64,000 nt of DNA from CANQDT01 sp051878935 (GCA_051878935.1 JBJELB010000102.1:1-64000); one strand, 5' to 3'; shown: positions 16,584 to 25,834, counted from the stretch's first letter. Program-made: numbers and translations. The notes: generated by a model not told the origin, from the letters alone.

Positions 16584-18023
16584 TTACACCAATTTATCGT
16601 ATAGCTCCTGATACAGTTTTGCTGATTCCTTCCACGAGAAATTCTTCTGCATTCCCCGTTTCACCATAGCATCCCACGCCGTTCTATGTTCCTGGTATAC
16701 CTGTTTGGCATACTGGATGACATGGAGCATATCATGGGCATTGTATGCTGTAAAACTGAATCCGGTTCCTGTTTGTTCATATTCATTGTACGCTTCTACC
16801 GTATCTGCCAGTCCACCTGTTTCCCTTACAATCGGAATGGTACCATAGCGGAGGGCAATCAACTGGCATAGGCCACATGGCTCAAATAACGATGGCATCA
16901 GGATAGCATCCAATCCGGCATAAATCTGATGAGCCAGTTCATCGGAATAACATATATTCGCTGACACCCGTTCCGGATACTGTACCGCATAATATCGGAA
17001 CATATTCTCATATCGCTCCTCGCCGGTTCCAAGGCAGACAAACTGAACATCTCTTGCACAGATTTCTCTCATCACACAGTTGATGAGGTCTAATCCTTTC
17101 TGATCGGTTAATCGGGAAATGATTCCAATCAGGAATGCATCCGGATTTTCCGGCAAGCCTAATTTGTGTTGTAATGCCTTCTTATTTGATTTTTTTCCTG
17201 CTTTAAAGGTAGATGCTGTATATTTTCTGGAAAGTGCTCCATCTTTTGACGGTTGGAACACATCATAGTCAATTCCGTTTACAATTCCGGTTAAATCTCC
17301 TGCACGTCGCCGTAACAGCTCAGACAGATTCTCTCCATATTCCTGTGTCTGAATCTCCCGGGCATATGTCTGACTAACCGTTGTAATTTTATCCGAATAC
17401 ACCAGTGCGCCTTTTAGCATATTGGCACTTCCATATGCCTCCATGTTGCCATTATAAAAAATGTCTGAAGGCAGACCGGATATATCAATCAGCCGCCCTA
17501 TCTCACAGATTCCCTGAAACCGCAGATTATGAATGGTAAAGACTGATTTTGTCTGTTCATAGAATGGATGTCCTGCATATAAGGTTTTCAGATACACAGG
17601 GATCAAGGATGCCTGCCAGTCATGGCAATGCATGATATCCGGCTGAAACCCAATCACAGGCAACGCATCCAGAACAGCTTTACATAAGAAAGTAAATTTC
17701 TCCATATCACCATACATATTGTCATATGGTGCTGTTCCTCCAAAATAATACTCATTATCAATAAAGTAATATGTAATTCCATCCAGGACTAATTCTTTGA
17801 TTCCAACGTATTGTTCCCGCCAGGACAGTTTCGTCTCGAAATGGCCCAGATCCTTCATCTTATCCCGATAAGACTTTGGAATACACAGATAATTCGGAAT
17901 CATGACACGCACATCATATTTTCTCTTATCATATGCTTTCGGTAACGCTCCGACTACATCTGCCAATCCTCCTGTTTTTATGAATGGTACACATTCAGCT
18001 GCGACAAACAATACATTCTTCAT
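16584..18023 (-). CDS. glgA: Glycogen/starch synthase
   Basis: 479 residues from the ATG at 18023, chosen because GGGGAGG lies 9 nt before it; a TTG 18 bp upstream would swallow that site. The N-terminal GT5 motif KTGGLADVVGALP binds ADP-glucose, and the C-terminal half has GIISRLTDQKGLDL and PSLFEPCGLCQLIALRYG. It elongates alpha-1,4-glucan from ADP-glucose for carbon storage. Third gene of a leftward set after spo0A and its paralogue. Confidence 0.95.
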   Translation of the reverse strand: MKNVLFVAAECVPFIKTGGLADVVGALPKAYDKRKYDVRVMIPNYLCIPKSYRDKMKDLGHFETKLSWREQYVGIKELVLDGITYYFIDNEYYFGGTAPYDNMYGDMEKFTFLCKAVLDALPVIGFQPDIMHCHDWQASLIPVYLKTLYAGHPFYEQTKSVFTIHNLRFQGICEIGRLIDISGLPSDIFYNGNMEAYGSANMLKGALVYSDKITTVSQTYAREIQTQEYGENLSELLRRRAGDLTGIVNGIDYDVFQPSKDGALSRKYTASTFKAGKKSNKKALQHKLGLPENPDAFLIGIISRLTDQKGLDLINCVMREICARDVQFVCLGTGEERYENMFRYYAVQYPERVSANICYSDELAHQIYAGLDAILMPSLFEPCGLCQLIALRYGTIPIVRETGGLADTVEAYNEYEQTGTGFSFTAYNAHDMLHVIQYAKQVYQEHRTAWDAMVKRGMQKNFSWKESAKLYQELYDKLV

Positions 18024-18099
18024 ATAACTTTTCCTCCCCAACGTAGGCTCATTTTGTTCTTATTATAGCATATGACTCCTACGATATCCAGAAAAGTTT

Positions 18100-18948
18100 C
18101 TATGCCCTTTTACGATAATCCAGTCTCAATTTGTCCGCAATCAAAGCAATAAATTCTGAGTTGGTCGGTTTCCCCTGCGAACTGTTTCCGGAATATCCAA
18201 ACAAAGATTCAATCAGTTCCAGTTTCCCACGATTCCATGCGACTGAGATTGCATGACGAATGGCACGCTCCACACTGCTCGTTGTCGTCTGATATTTTAC
18301 TGCAATGGAAGGATATAGCTGTTTCGTTATAAAATTCAGCACATTCATGTCCTTCACTGCAATCATGATTGCTTCGCGAATGTATTGATATCCCTTAATA
18401 TGTGCCGGAATTCCCAGTTCCCGTATCACATTCGTTACTTCATTCTCCAGATCATAGCCCCATGGCATGACCGGCTCCTGAACGATTGCCGTCTCTCTCT
18501 GTGTCTGACAGACCTGATAATCATGGTATGGTATATAGGGAGTAATCACACTACGTGGTCTGGTCAGCTGGCGGATACGGGAAAGGACACATTCACTTGT
18601 AAACGGCTGCATCATGTAATAGGAAACTCCTAATGCAAAAGCGTATTCTACCAGTCTCGGATTTCCCATATTTGACAACATCATTACTTCCATATCATCT
18701 GTCAGAAGCTGTTCCCGTTTTAACCGTTCCAGTATGCCGATGCCATCCAATCCCGGAAGTACCATACCAAGAAGAAGAATATCCGGTTTTTCCTGACGAA
18801 CCGTCTGAACTACCTGTAACCCATCCGGAATATAACAAAGCAGCTGCATATCAGAGCAAAGCTGGATATCCTGTCTCAGCTGCACCATATAGTTTTCTTC
18901 CGCCCCTGCCATCATGACTCTTATCATTCTATCGTTCCTATCGTTCAT
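18100..18948 (-). CDS. Spo0A paralogue with inactive receiver domain
   Basis: 282 residues from the ATG at 18948 (AAAGGG 10 nt upstream; an in-frame GTG lies 36 bp earlier). The C-terminal Spo0A DNA-binding domain is well kept (PAHIKGYQYIREAIM, TTTSSVERAIRHAISVAW, GKPTNSEFIALIADKLRL). The receiver is not: the acidic pair of IADDNE is Gly-Ala (MMAGAEEN), the phospho-acceptor Asp of LLLDIIMP is Gly (LLLGMVLP), and the switch Lys of RKPF is Gln (MMQPF). It cannot be phosphorylated in the usual way, so it may act constitutively, compete with Spo0A or respond to another signal. It lies 115 bp after spo0A. Confidence 0.9.
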   Translation of the reverse strand: MNDRNDRMIRVMMAGAEENYMVQLRQDIQLCSDMQLLCYIPDGLQVVQTVRQEKPDILLLGMVLPGLDGIGILERLKREQLLTDDMEVMMLSNMGNPRLVEYAFALGVSYYMMQPFTSECVLSRIRQLTRPRSVITPYIPYHDYQVCQTQRETAIVQEPVMPWGYDLENEVTNVIRELGIPAHIKGYQYIREAIMIAVKDMNVLNFITKQLYPSIAVKYQTTTSSVERAIRHAISVAWNRGKLELIESLFGYSGNSSQGKPTNSEFIALIADKLRLDYRKRA

Positions 18949-19063
18949 TCTTTTTATACCCTTTTCTATATAATTTTCTGACACCTATCACTCATCGCGA
19001 ATTATATTTTTAATTGTCAGAATTGTCAATAAATTTTCAGATATTTCACAAAAACCTCAGGTT

Positions 19064-19837
19064 CTAGCTTACCTTCATCTTTTCTTCAAGCCGTATTTTG
19101 TCGGAAATGAGCGCGATAAACTCGGAATTTGTCGGTTTTCCTTTTCCTGCATTCACCGTATATCCGAATAAATCGTCAATCGTATCCATTTTTCCTCTTC
19201 CCCATGCCACTTCAATCGCATGTCGAATCGCACGTTCCACCCTGCTTGATGTGGTATGGTGCATCTCAGCAATCGTTGGATAGAGTCGTTTCGTAATGGA
19301 GTTTAAAATATCCATATCATCTACCGCTAACATGATAGAATCACGCAAATACTGATATCCCTTAATATGCGCAGGGACTCCAATCTCATGAATCATGTTC
19401 GTCACTGTTACTTCCAGACTACTGTTGTCAGCAACCAGACGAGGAGTTGACTGGATGAAGGATTTCTGTTCCATCGCCTGATGAATCTTTCTTATTATAT
19501 GTTCATTCGGAAATGGTTTTCTCATAAAATAATAAGCACCCAGATCAAACGCTTCTCGTGTAATCGTATCTTTATTCATCGCTGTCATAACAATGACTTT
19601 TGGAAACGAAACAGGCATTTCCCGAAGCTGTCTCATGACCTCTAATCCATCCAATTTAGGCATAATAATATCCAGTAACAACACATCAACATCTTTCTGT
19701 TGTAATAATTCCAAAGCACTGCTGCCGTCATACGCTACTCCGACAACATCTATACTATGATCCGTTTCCAGGCATCTCCTCAGTTCTTCTACTAATCTCT
19801 CATTATCATCAGCAATCGCCACATTAATTCTTGCCAT
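19064..19837 (-). CDS. spo0A: Sporulation master regulator Spo0A
   Basis: 257 residues from ATG 19837 with AGGAGG upstream; an earlier in-frame ATG would add 23 residues without a site. The receiver is intact: ADDNE acidic pair, LLLDIIMPKLDG phospho-acceptor, MTA Thr and RKPF Lys. The C-terminal effector domain has GVPAHIKGYQYLRDSIML and the SSRVERAIRHAIEVAW recognition helix. When phosphorylated it binds TGTCGAA boxes and starts sporulation. The usual upstream neighbour spoIVB is not here; the next gene leftward is a degenerate copy of itself. Confidence 0.97.
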   Translation of the reverse strand: MARINVAIADDNERLVEELRRCLETDHSIDVVGVAYDGSSALELLQQKDVDVLLLDIIMPKLDGLEVMRQLREMPVSFPKVIVMTAMNKDTITREAFDLGAYYFMRKPFPNEHIIRKIHQAMEQKSFIQSTPRLVADNSSLEVTVTNMIHEIGVPAHIKGYQYLRDSIMLAVDDMDILNSITKRLYPTIAEMHHTTSSRVERAIRHAIEVAWGRGKMDTIDDLFGYTVNAGKGKPTNSEFIALISDKIRLEEKMKVS

Positions 19838-20028
19838 TTTATATCCTCCTGTATCTTTTCTGTATTTTACTTTGTCATTATAAAAGGATTTATCATGACA
19901 TTTCAACTATATTTGGTCGCAAGTTCAGACTGTTTTTTCGTTTTATTTATCAGTTATGATTTTCTTTTCTAATATTTTTGAATTTATGAAGATTTACGAC
20001 GAATATTTCATTTTTTTCTCTTTTATTA

Positions 20029-20035
20029 TGTCGAA
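20029..20035 (+). promoter_or_regulatory. Possible 0A box TGTCGAA
   Basis: An exact 7-bp Spo0A box core in the divergent gap between spo0A and mntP (19838-20105), 192 bp from the spo0A start and 70 bp from that of mntP. A single short match, so it could be chance. I found no Mn-sensing yybP-ykoY riboswitch in this gap. Confidence 0.35.
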
Positions 20036-20105
20036 AGAACTCTGTTGACTTCATTTTATAAAGGTGGTATATTTATCCAACAATATGAGAAATGGAGAAA
20101 AAACA

Positions 20106-20684
20106 ATGGGAATTACCGAATTATTCATCTTGGCGATTGGTCTGGCAATGGATGCGTTTGCCGTATCCATATGCAAAGGACTTGCAACAAACAATGTCAG
20201 AATCAAACACATGATATTAGCCGGTATCTGGTTTGGAGGGTTTCAGGCACTCATGCCGGTCATCGGATATTTTCTGGGCTCTGCCTTTGCAAAATACATC
20301 ACTTCGATTGACCACTGGATCGCTTTTGCACTGTTAGCCTTAATCGGTATCAACATGATACGTGAAGCATTTCAGAATTCTGAAGAAGAGGTGGACGATT
20401 CTTTCTCTGTAAAAACCATGCTGATTATGGCAGTTGCTACCAGTATTGATGCACTGGCGATAGGAGTTTCCTTTGCTTTCCTATTAGATAAGGGTTCCAT
20501 AACGATTGCCCCTGCTGCTGCCTGTATCGGTATCGTAACCTTTCTCCTTTCCGCTGTCGGCGTAAAGGTCGGAAGCGTATTTGGAAGTAAACTGGAGTCG
20601 AAAGCAGAGATTATCGGCGGTATTATGCTGATTTGTCTTGGAATTAAAATCTTGTTAGAGCATTTAGGTGTTTTTTCTATGTAA
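20106..20684 (+). CDS. mntP: Manganese efflux pump MntP
   Basis: 192 residues, six membrane helices. Start at ATG 20106 (MGITELF) after GGAG; earlier in-frame ATGs lack a site. The DUF204 repeats show the two motifs GLAMDAFAVSICKG and VATSIDALAIGVSFA, whose Asp residues line the ion path. It exports excess Mn2+. The gene ends 45 bp before the tRNA and is divergent from spo0A. Confidence 0.93.
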   Translation: MGITELFILAIGLAMDAFAVSICKGLATNNVRIKHMILAGIWFGGFQALMPVIGYFLGSAFAKYITSIDHWIAFALLALIGINMIREAFQNSEEEVDDSFSVKTMLIMAVATSIDALAIGVSFAFLLDKGSITIAPAAACIGIVTFLLSAVGVKVGSVFGSKLESKAEIIGGIMLICLGIKILLEHLGVFSM

Positions 20685-20691
20685 TCCATTC

Positions 20692-20720
20692 TTGCAATAC
20701 TCTTTGAAATAGTGTAGAAT
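20692..20720 (+). promoter_or_regulatory. Promoter of tRNA-Arg
   Basis: TTGCAA (20692-20697), 17 bp, TAGAAT (20715-20720), 9 bp before the tRNA 5' end. The tRNA is followed by a T-rich ATTTTTTG and the next gene begins 27 nt later, so the transcript may read into the aldo/keto reductase. Confidence 0.7.
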
Positions 20721-20729
20721 ACAAGTCAT

Positions 20730-20803
20730 GTACCAGTAGCTCAGCCGGATAGAGCGTTGGCCTCCGGAGCCAAAGGCCGTGGGTTCGAATCCCGTCTGGT
20801 ACA
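20730..20803 (+). tRNA. tRNA-Arg (anticodon CCG)
   Basis: 74-nt cloverleaf. Acceptor arms GTACCAG and CTGGTAC with discriminator A; D arm GCTC-AGCCGGATA-GAGC; anticodon arm TTGGC-CTCCGGA-GCCAA with CCG at 34-36, reading CGG Arg; T arm with GTTCGAAT and two wobble pairs. The 3' CCA is not encoded. Confidence 0.95.
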
Positions 20804-20829
20804 TTTTTTGTGTTAAGGAGGAGGTTATT

Positions 20830-21816
20830 ATGTACAAGGCAAAAAACAATCGTTATGAACAAATGCAGTATTTGCGTTGTGGACGCAGTGGTATTAAGTT
20901 ACCACGTATCGCGCTGGGTCTCTGGCACAACTTCGGTTCTGTAGACTCACTGGAGAATATGAAGGATATTCTCTTTACTGCCTTTGACAATGGAATCACA
21001 CATTTCGATATGGCAAACAATTATGGACCGGTTCCGGGTTCCGCTGAAGAAAATTTCGGGCGCATCTTAAAAAGCGACTTGAAACCATATCGTGATGAGA
21101 TGATTCTTTCCAGTAAAGCAGGATATCTCATGTGGGATGGTCCTTACGGTGATTGGGGTTCCCGTAAGTACCTTATGGCAAGCATTGACCAGAGTTTACA
21201 ACGTACCGGACTGGAATATTTTGATATTTTCTATCATCACAGACCGGACCCTGAGACTCCGTTAGAAGAAACCATGCAGGCTTTAACGGATATTGTAAAA
21301 CAGGGAAAGGCACTTTATGTCGGTCTTTCCAACTACAACCCGGAACAGACCAAGGCTGCTGCTGATATCTTACGCAGAAATGGTACTCCTTGTCTGATTC
21401 ATCAGCCACGTTATAATATGTTTGACCGCCGTATCGAACAAAATGGTTTATTGGATGTGCTGGAACAGGAAGGAATCGGTTCTATCTGTTTTAGTCCTTT
21501 AGACCAGGGATTACTGACAGACCGTTATCTTCACGGAATTCCGGAAGATTCCCGTGCCAGCAAGGGTCGTTTCCTGACTACTGCAAGGATTACAGAGGAA
21601 TACATCCGGCGTGCTACCCGCTTAAATGAGATTGCTCACAGACGTGGACAATCCTTATCCGAGATGGCACTCGCCTGGATTCTCCGAAACGACCGTGTGA
21701 CTACCGTATTAATCGGTGCCAGCCGCTCTGAACAGCTTTTGAATAACTTAAAATTCTTAGGCAATCTGTCATTTAGCGAGGAAGAATTAGCTGAAATCGA
21801 ACAGGTATTGGCATAA
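20830..21816 (+). CDS. Aldo/keto reductase (YghZ-like)
   Basis: 328 residues; ATG 20830 behind AGGAGGAGG. The catalytic tetrad is visible in DMANNYG (Asp, Tyr), SSKAGYLMW (Lys) and FYHHRPDP (His). GASRSEQLLNNLKFL is the C-terminal NADPH site. The YghZ/Kv-beta-like subgroup reduces aldehydes such as methylglyoxal or glyceraldehyde 3-phosphate. The ATG of the next gene shares one base with its TAA stop, so they are coupled. Confidence 0.92.
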   Translation: MYKAKNNRYEQMQYLRCGRSGIKLPRIALGLWHNFGSVDSLENMKDILFTAFDNGITHFDMANNYGPVPGSAEENFGRILKSDLKPYRDEMILSSKAGYLMWDGPYGDWGSRKYLMASIDQSLQRTGLEYFDIFYHHRPDPETPLEETMQALTDIVKQGKALYVGLSNYNPEQTKAAADILRRNGTPCLIHQPRYNMFDRRIEQNGLLDVLEQEGIGSICFSPLDQGLLTDRYLHGIPEDSRASKGRFLTTARITEEYIRRATRLNEIAHRRGQSLSEMALAWILRNDRVTTVLIGASRSEQLLNNLKFLGNLSFSEEELAEIEQVLA

Positions 21817-22232
21817 TGAACATCCGGCTCATCGCTTTTATCAAAAAACCGGAAACAAATTATCGGGATATCATGAAAGAATATAAGAAACGTTTGGGAC
21901 GATATGCCTCGATACAGACTGTATTCTGTTCCAAAGAAAAAGAGTGTGAGAAATACTTTTCCGATACTGCCTATTCCATCGGTATCAAAACAGGCCACTC
22001 CACGCTTACTTCGATTGCTTTGTCAAACAAAATCAATGAATATGCAGTAAACGGAATATCTTCCATTGATTTTTATATCATGGAAGGAATGTCCGGCTGC
22101 CTGCAGGACAAAATAAAAGAGTGGATGACGATTTCTCCACTCTCTATGTCACCACAGGTAACCTGTACGATTGTGTTAGAACAGATTTACCGTGCTTATC
22201 GTATTCTGAATCATGAGCCTTATCACAAATAA
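21816..22232 (+). CDS. RlmH-like protein lacking the AdoMet glycine motif
   Basis: 138 residues. The N-terminal MNIRLIAFIKK and Y-RDIMKEYKKRLGRY and the C-terminal LEQIYRAYRILNHEPYHK are clear RlmH (23S rRNA pseudouridine-1915 N3-methyltransferase) features. The AdoMet-binding loop, normally F-x-IGGxxGLS, is YIMEGMSGCLQ, so cofactor binding is doubtful. The gene overlaps the aldo/keto reductase stop and converges on a second RlmH-like gene, overlapping its 3' end by 10 bp. That second gene has the glycine loop but lacks the YRA...EPYHK tail. The two appear complementary. Possibly a heterodimer partner, or simply a decaying duplicate. Confidence 0.75.
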   Translation: MNIRLIAFIKKPETNYRDIMKEYKKRLGRYASIQTVFCSKEKECEKYFSDTAYSIGIKTGHSTLTSIALSNKINEYAVNGISSIDFYIMEGMSGCLQDKIKEWMTISPLSMSPQVTCTIVLEQIYRAYRILNHEPYHK

Positions 22233-22672
22233 AGATGATTGGCTATCTGGTCTAATAGCAACACCCGCATCAGCTGATGCGGAAACGTCATAACGGAAAA
22301 GCTGAGTTTCAGTTGTCCTTTTTGTACAACTTCCGGACTCAGTCCCAGTGAGCCGCCAATAATAAAGACAACATCCTGCTTCTGCCGTAGAATCGGCAGG
22401 AGCTTTTTTTGTAATTCCCCGGTCGTCATTTGTTTCCCTTCAATACATAAACAAACAATATAGTCCTGCGGATGCAAATATTTGAGAATACGTTGGCCTT
22501 CTGTCTGTCGAATTTTCTCTTCTTCTTTCTCTGAAGCACCATCCGGCGTCTTCTCATCAGGCACCTCCGTGATTTCAACAGGTATTGTCTTCCGGATTTG
22601 TTGACATAACACCTCTATCTGGTTTCTTACACTCTCTTCTTTGATTTTTCCTACACATATTACTCGAATCAT
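22223..22672 (-). CDS. RlmH-family rRNA methyltransferase lacking the C-terminal tail
   Basis: 149 residues from ATG 22672 (MIRVICVGKIKE, standard RlmH start). It keeps the trefoil-knot AdoMet site FIIGGSLGLSPEV and KLSFSVMTFPHQLMRVLLLDQI. It then ends ANHLYL, without the last 15 or so residues (YRAFRI...EPYHK), which in RlmH dimers help form the active site across the interface. The middle region is acidic and charged. Convergent with the other RlmH-like gene. The family methylates N3 of pseudouridine 1915 in helix 69 of 23S rRNA on the assembled 70S ribosome. Confidence 0.8.
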   Translation of the reverse strand: MIRVICVGKIKEESVRNQIEVLCQQIRKTIPVEITEVPDEKTPDGASEKEEEKIRQTEGQRILKYLHPQDYIVCLCIEGKQMTTGELQKKLLPILRQKQDVVFIIGGSLGLSPEVVQKGQLKLSFSVMTFPHQLMRVLLLDQIANHLYL

Positions 22673-22754
22673 ACATCCCACCGTTATTCTTTCTTGTGAA
22701 TCGTTGAGTTTTATGATATTATAGTACGGAATATGAAAAAAAGGAAGTGAAACT

Positions 22755-24299
22755 ATGATTATGTCAAACAACATTCCTATATTAATCGCTATGGCACTTT
22801 ACATGCTATTGGTTATTTATATCGGAGTCAAATTCGGAAGAAAGAACAAAAATTCTGAAGACTATTTTCTGGGAGGTAGAAGACTCGGTCCGTGGGTAAC
22901 TGCCATGAGTGCAGAAGCATCGGATATGAGCAGTTGGCTGCTGATGGGCTTGCCGGGTGTCGCTTTTGCGACCGGATTTGGTAGTGCCGGCTGGACTGCT
23001 ATTGGTCTCATTATTGGTACCTACTTAAACTGGAAGATCATTGCTCTTCGTCTTCGTTCCTATACAGAAGTAAACCATTCGATTACCCTGCCTCAGTTCT
23101 TCACGAACCGCTACAAGGATGATAAAAATATCCTGGCATCCATCGCAGCTGTAATGATTCTGATTTTCTTCTGTGTTTATACTGCATCCGGCTTTGCAGC
23201 TTGTGGAACTTTATTTAACACTACCTTTGGATTACCTTACGTTCCATCGATGATTATCTGTGGTATCGTTATCGTATTATACACATCCATTGGTGGATTT
23301 TTAGCGGCAAGTACTACAGACTTTATACAGGGTCTTTTGATGTCCTTCGCTATCGTCATCGTCATGATTGTCGGCTTCGTTGCTGCCGGAGGTCCGGCCG
23401 CTGTCATTGAACATGGTGCTTCTTTGCCTGGATATTTCTCCATTCTGAAGACATATGATCCAACGACACAGGCCGCTTCCACATACGGTATCATAGAGGT
23501 TATCTCAGGACTGGCCTGGGGACTTGGTTATTTTGGTGTTCCGCATGTATTAATCCGTTTCATGGCTATTAAGGATAAAAAGGAATTAAAACGTTCCCGT
23601 TCCATCGCTATGATCTGGGTAGTAATTTCGCTTGCGGTGGCAGTTATCATCGGCTTTATCGGATGTGCACTCTACTCTGATGTCGCTGAATTACAAGGCT
23701 CCGGTAACCAAAGAATCTTCATTTACATGACACAGCATTTATTCAGGGGCTTGTTGCCAAGCTTCTTAGCCGGTCTGATTCTCTCAGGAATCTTAGCTGC
23801 AACCATGAGTACATCGGATTCTCAGTTACTTATTGCTTCGTCCTGTGTATCGAAAGATATTTACCAGGCATTTTCCAAAAAGCCAGTATCCGAGAAGAAG
23901 TTATTAGTTGTATCCCGCATTACAACCATTGTCATTGCTATCATTGCGATTATCATCGCCTTTGATGAAAACAGTTCTGTATTCAACCTGGTAAGTAATG
24001 CCTGGGCAGGCTTTGGCGCTGCATTCGGTCCATTGATTCTGTTCTCCTTATTCTGGAAACGTACCAATTTAAAGGGTGCTGTTGCCGGAATGATCAGCGG
24101 CGGATTAATCGCTTTGATTTTCCCTATGGTTCACGATGCCTTAGGTCTCAGTGGCATCTGGGATATCTATGTATTGCTGCCGGCATTCATTATCTCCAGT
24201 ATCTTTATTGTAGTTGTCAGTCTCTTAACAGAAAAACCATCTCAGGAAATCGTAGATGAGTTCGAGGCAGCCAAGACTATGACAAGCAGCAATAAATAA
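22755..24299 (+). CDS. putP: Sodium/proline symporter
   Basis: 514 residues, about 13 membrane helices, SSS family. The N-terminus has DYFLGGRRLGPWVTAMSAEASDMSSWLLMGLPG, the Na+ and proline signature of PutP. STTDFIQG, GYFGVPHVLIRFMAIK and AATMSTSDSQLLIASSC are further PutP motifs. It imports proline with Na+, which would use a Na+ gradient made by Rnf. The gene ends before a strong bidirectional terminator. Confidence 0.95.
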   Translation: MIMSNNIPILIAMALYMLLVIYIGVKFGRKNKNSEDYFLGGRRLGPWVTAMSAEASDMSSWLLMGLPGVAFATGFGSAGWTAIGLIIGTYLNWKIIALRLRSYTEVNHSITLPQFFTNRYKDDKNILASIAAVMILIFFCVYTASGFAACGTLFNTTFGLPYVPSMIICGIVIVLYTSIGGFLAASTTDFIQGLLMSFAIVIVMIVGFVAAGGPAAVIEHGASLPGYFSILKTYDPTTQAASTYGIIEVISGLAWGLGYFGVPHVLIRFMAIKDKKELKRSRSIAMIWVVISLAVAVIIGFIGCALYSDVAELQGSGNQRIFIYMTQHLFRGLLPSFLAGLILSGILAATMSTSDSQLLIASSCVSKDIYQAFSKKPVSEKKLLVVSRITTIVIAIIAIIIAFDENSSVFNLVSNAWAGFGAAFGPLILFSLFWKRTNLKGAVAGMISGGLIALIFPMVHDALGLSGIWDIYVLLPAFIISSIFIVVVSLLTEKPSQEIVDEFEAAKTMTSSNK

Positions 24300-24319
24300 C
24301 AAATACATAAATATGAAAA

Positions 24320-24353
24320 GGGGTATGTCGCTCGCTATGCGGTGACATACCCC
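24320..24353. terminator. Bidirectional terminator between putP and the DUF1846 gene
   Basis: Stem GGGGTATGTC/GACATACCCC, 10 bp, in the short gap between convergent genes. The flanks are A-rich on the left and pyrimidine-rich on the right. Confidence 0.7.
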
Positions 24354-24375
24354 TACTTTCTATACTCTTAACATC

Positions 24376-25821
24376 TTATCTTGTTACCTGTATTCCTAAC
24401 TTTTTGAATACCCCTGCATCTACTTTCGATAAATGGTCACATACGTGAGCCTGACATCCTTTTAGTGCAGACAATTGTTTCAACGCTTTCATAGCGTCCG
24501 GATCCTCGACCGCACTGACAGATAAAGCAATCAAGACTTCATCCATATGCAGGCGTGGGTTCTGACTGCCAAAGTAGGTTGTTTTCAAAAGCTGAATCGG
24601 TTCTATCGCTTTTGGCGATATGAGATGCTTATCCGAATCAAGATCTGCTGACACCTTCAATGCGTTTAAGAGCATCGCTGCAGACGGTCCCAGCAACTGA
24701 CTGGTCTTGCCTGTCACGAAACGTCCATCCTGCAATTGTATTGCTGCGGATGGTACTCCTTTTTGTTCTGTGGCTTTTCGCGCTTCCAGCACAACCGCAC
24801 GATCTTCAACCGAGATACCGGCAGACTTCATTAATAGTTCCTGACAATACTCTTCTTCCGGATTTGCCAGACCAAGGGAAACCTTATTCTTCGATTCAAA
24901 GTAACGTCGAATAATCTCCTGCTTGGAAGCTTCCCGACATACTTCATCATCAATGATACAGTTTCCTGCCATATTTACACCCATGTCCGTCGGGGACTTA
25001 TATGGGCACTCACCAAAAATCCTCTCAAACATGGCGCGAACAACCGGAAAAATCTCAACATCACGGTTGTAGTTTACCGCTGTTTCACCATACGCTTCCA
25101 AATGGAACGGGTCAATCATATTGACATCATGCAAGTCAGCGGTTGCAGCTTCATAAGCCAGATTGATCGGATGTTTCAAAGGAATATTCCAGATTGGAAA
25201 AGTTTCAAACTTCGCATATCCGGCATGAACACCCCGTTTGTGTTCATGATACAACTGGGACATACAGGTAGCCATCTTTCCGCTGCCCGGTCCCGGAGCA
25301 TTAATCACAACCAATGGTCTGGTCGTCTCAATATAGTCATTCTTACCGTATCCTTCATCACTTACGATTAACGGCAGATTCACAGGATAGCCCGGAATCA
25401 CATAATGGATATAAACCGGAATACCATGTACCTCTAAGCGCTTCTTAAAACGGTCTGCACTACTCTGACCGGTATACTGGGTAATCGTAACACTACCCAC
25501 ATAAAGGCCCACTTTACGGTATTCTTCAATTAATCGTAACACATCTTCTTCGTAGGTGATACCAAGATCACCACGAATCTTGTTTTTATCAATGTCAGCT
25601 GCACTGATTACGATCACGATCTCCGCCTGATCAGCCAGCTGCAGTAACATCTGTAATTTACTGGAGGGTTCAAAGCCCGGCAACACCCTGGATGCATGAT
25701 AATCATCGAAAATCTTCCCACCGAATTCCAGGTACAGCTTTCCGTCAAATTGGGAGATTCTCTCTTTGATATGTTGTGACTGCATCGCAAGATATTTTTG
25801 ATTATCAAAACCGATTTTCAT
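24376..25821 (-). CDS. DUF1846 family protein
   Basis: 481 residues covering the whole family (about 490-500). Conserved stretches are KIGFDNQKYLAMQSQHI at the start, LYLEFGGKIFDDYHASRVLPG, VINAPGPGSGKMATCMSQLYHE and THLE-like MIDPFHLEAYG. GPGSGK resembles a P-loop but lies mid-protein without clear Walker B context. Members are cytosolic and widespread in Firmicutes, with a known crystal fold but no assigned function. It lies 13 bp downstream of icd, leftward, so it is probably in the pfkB-icd-DUF1846 operon. Confidence 0.88.
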   Translation of the reverse strand: MKIGFDNQKYLAMQSQHIKERISQFDGKLYLEFGGKIFDDYHASRVLPGFEPSSKLQMLLQLADQAEIVIVISAADIDKNKIRGDLGITYEEDVLRLIEEYRKVGLYVGSVTITQYTGQSSADRFKKRLEVHGIPVYIHYVIPGYPVNLPLIVSDEGYGKNDYIETTRPLVVINAPGPGSGKMATCMSQLYHEHKRGVHAGYAKFETFPIWNIPLKHPINLAYEAATADLHDVNMIDPFHLEAYGETAVNYNRDVEIFPVVRAMFERIFGECPYKSPTDMGVNMAGNCIIDDEVCREASKQEIIRRYFESKNKVSLGLANPEEEYCQELLMKSAGISVEDRAVVLEARKATEQKGVPSAAIQLQDGRFVTGKTSQLLGPSAAMLLNALKVSADLDSDKHLISPKAIEPIQLLKTTYFGSQNPRLHMDEVLIALSVSAVEDPDAMKALKQLSALKGCQAHVCDHLSKVDAGVFKKLGIQVTR

Positions 25822-25834
25822 GAACGCTCTCCTT

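Noticed and set aside
19838..20105. yybP-ykoY manganese riboswitch before mntP
   Set aside because: This gap is AT-rich and lacks the conserved GGGGAGUA-type elements; I see only a TGTCGAA word.
20730..20803. tRNA as the attachment site of an integrated element
   Set aside because: No integrase or repeated tRNA 3' end is found next to it; the integrase relic is 34 kb away.
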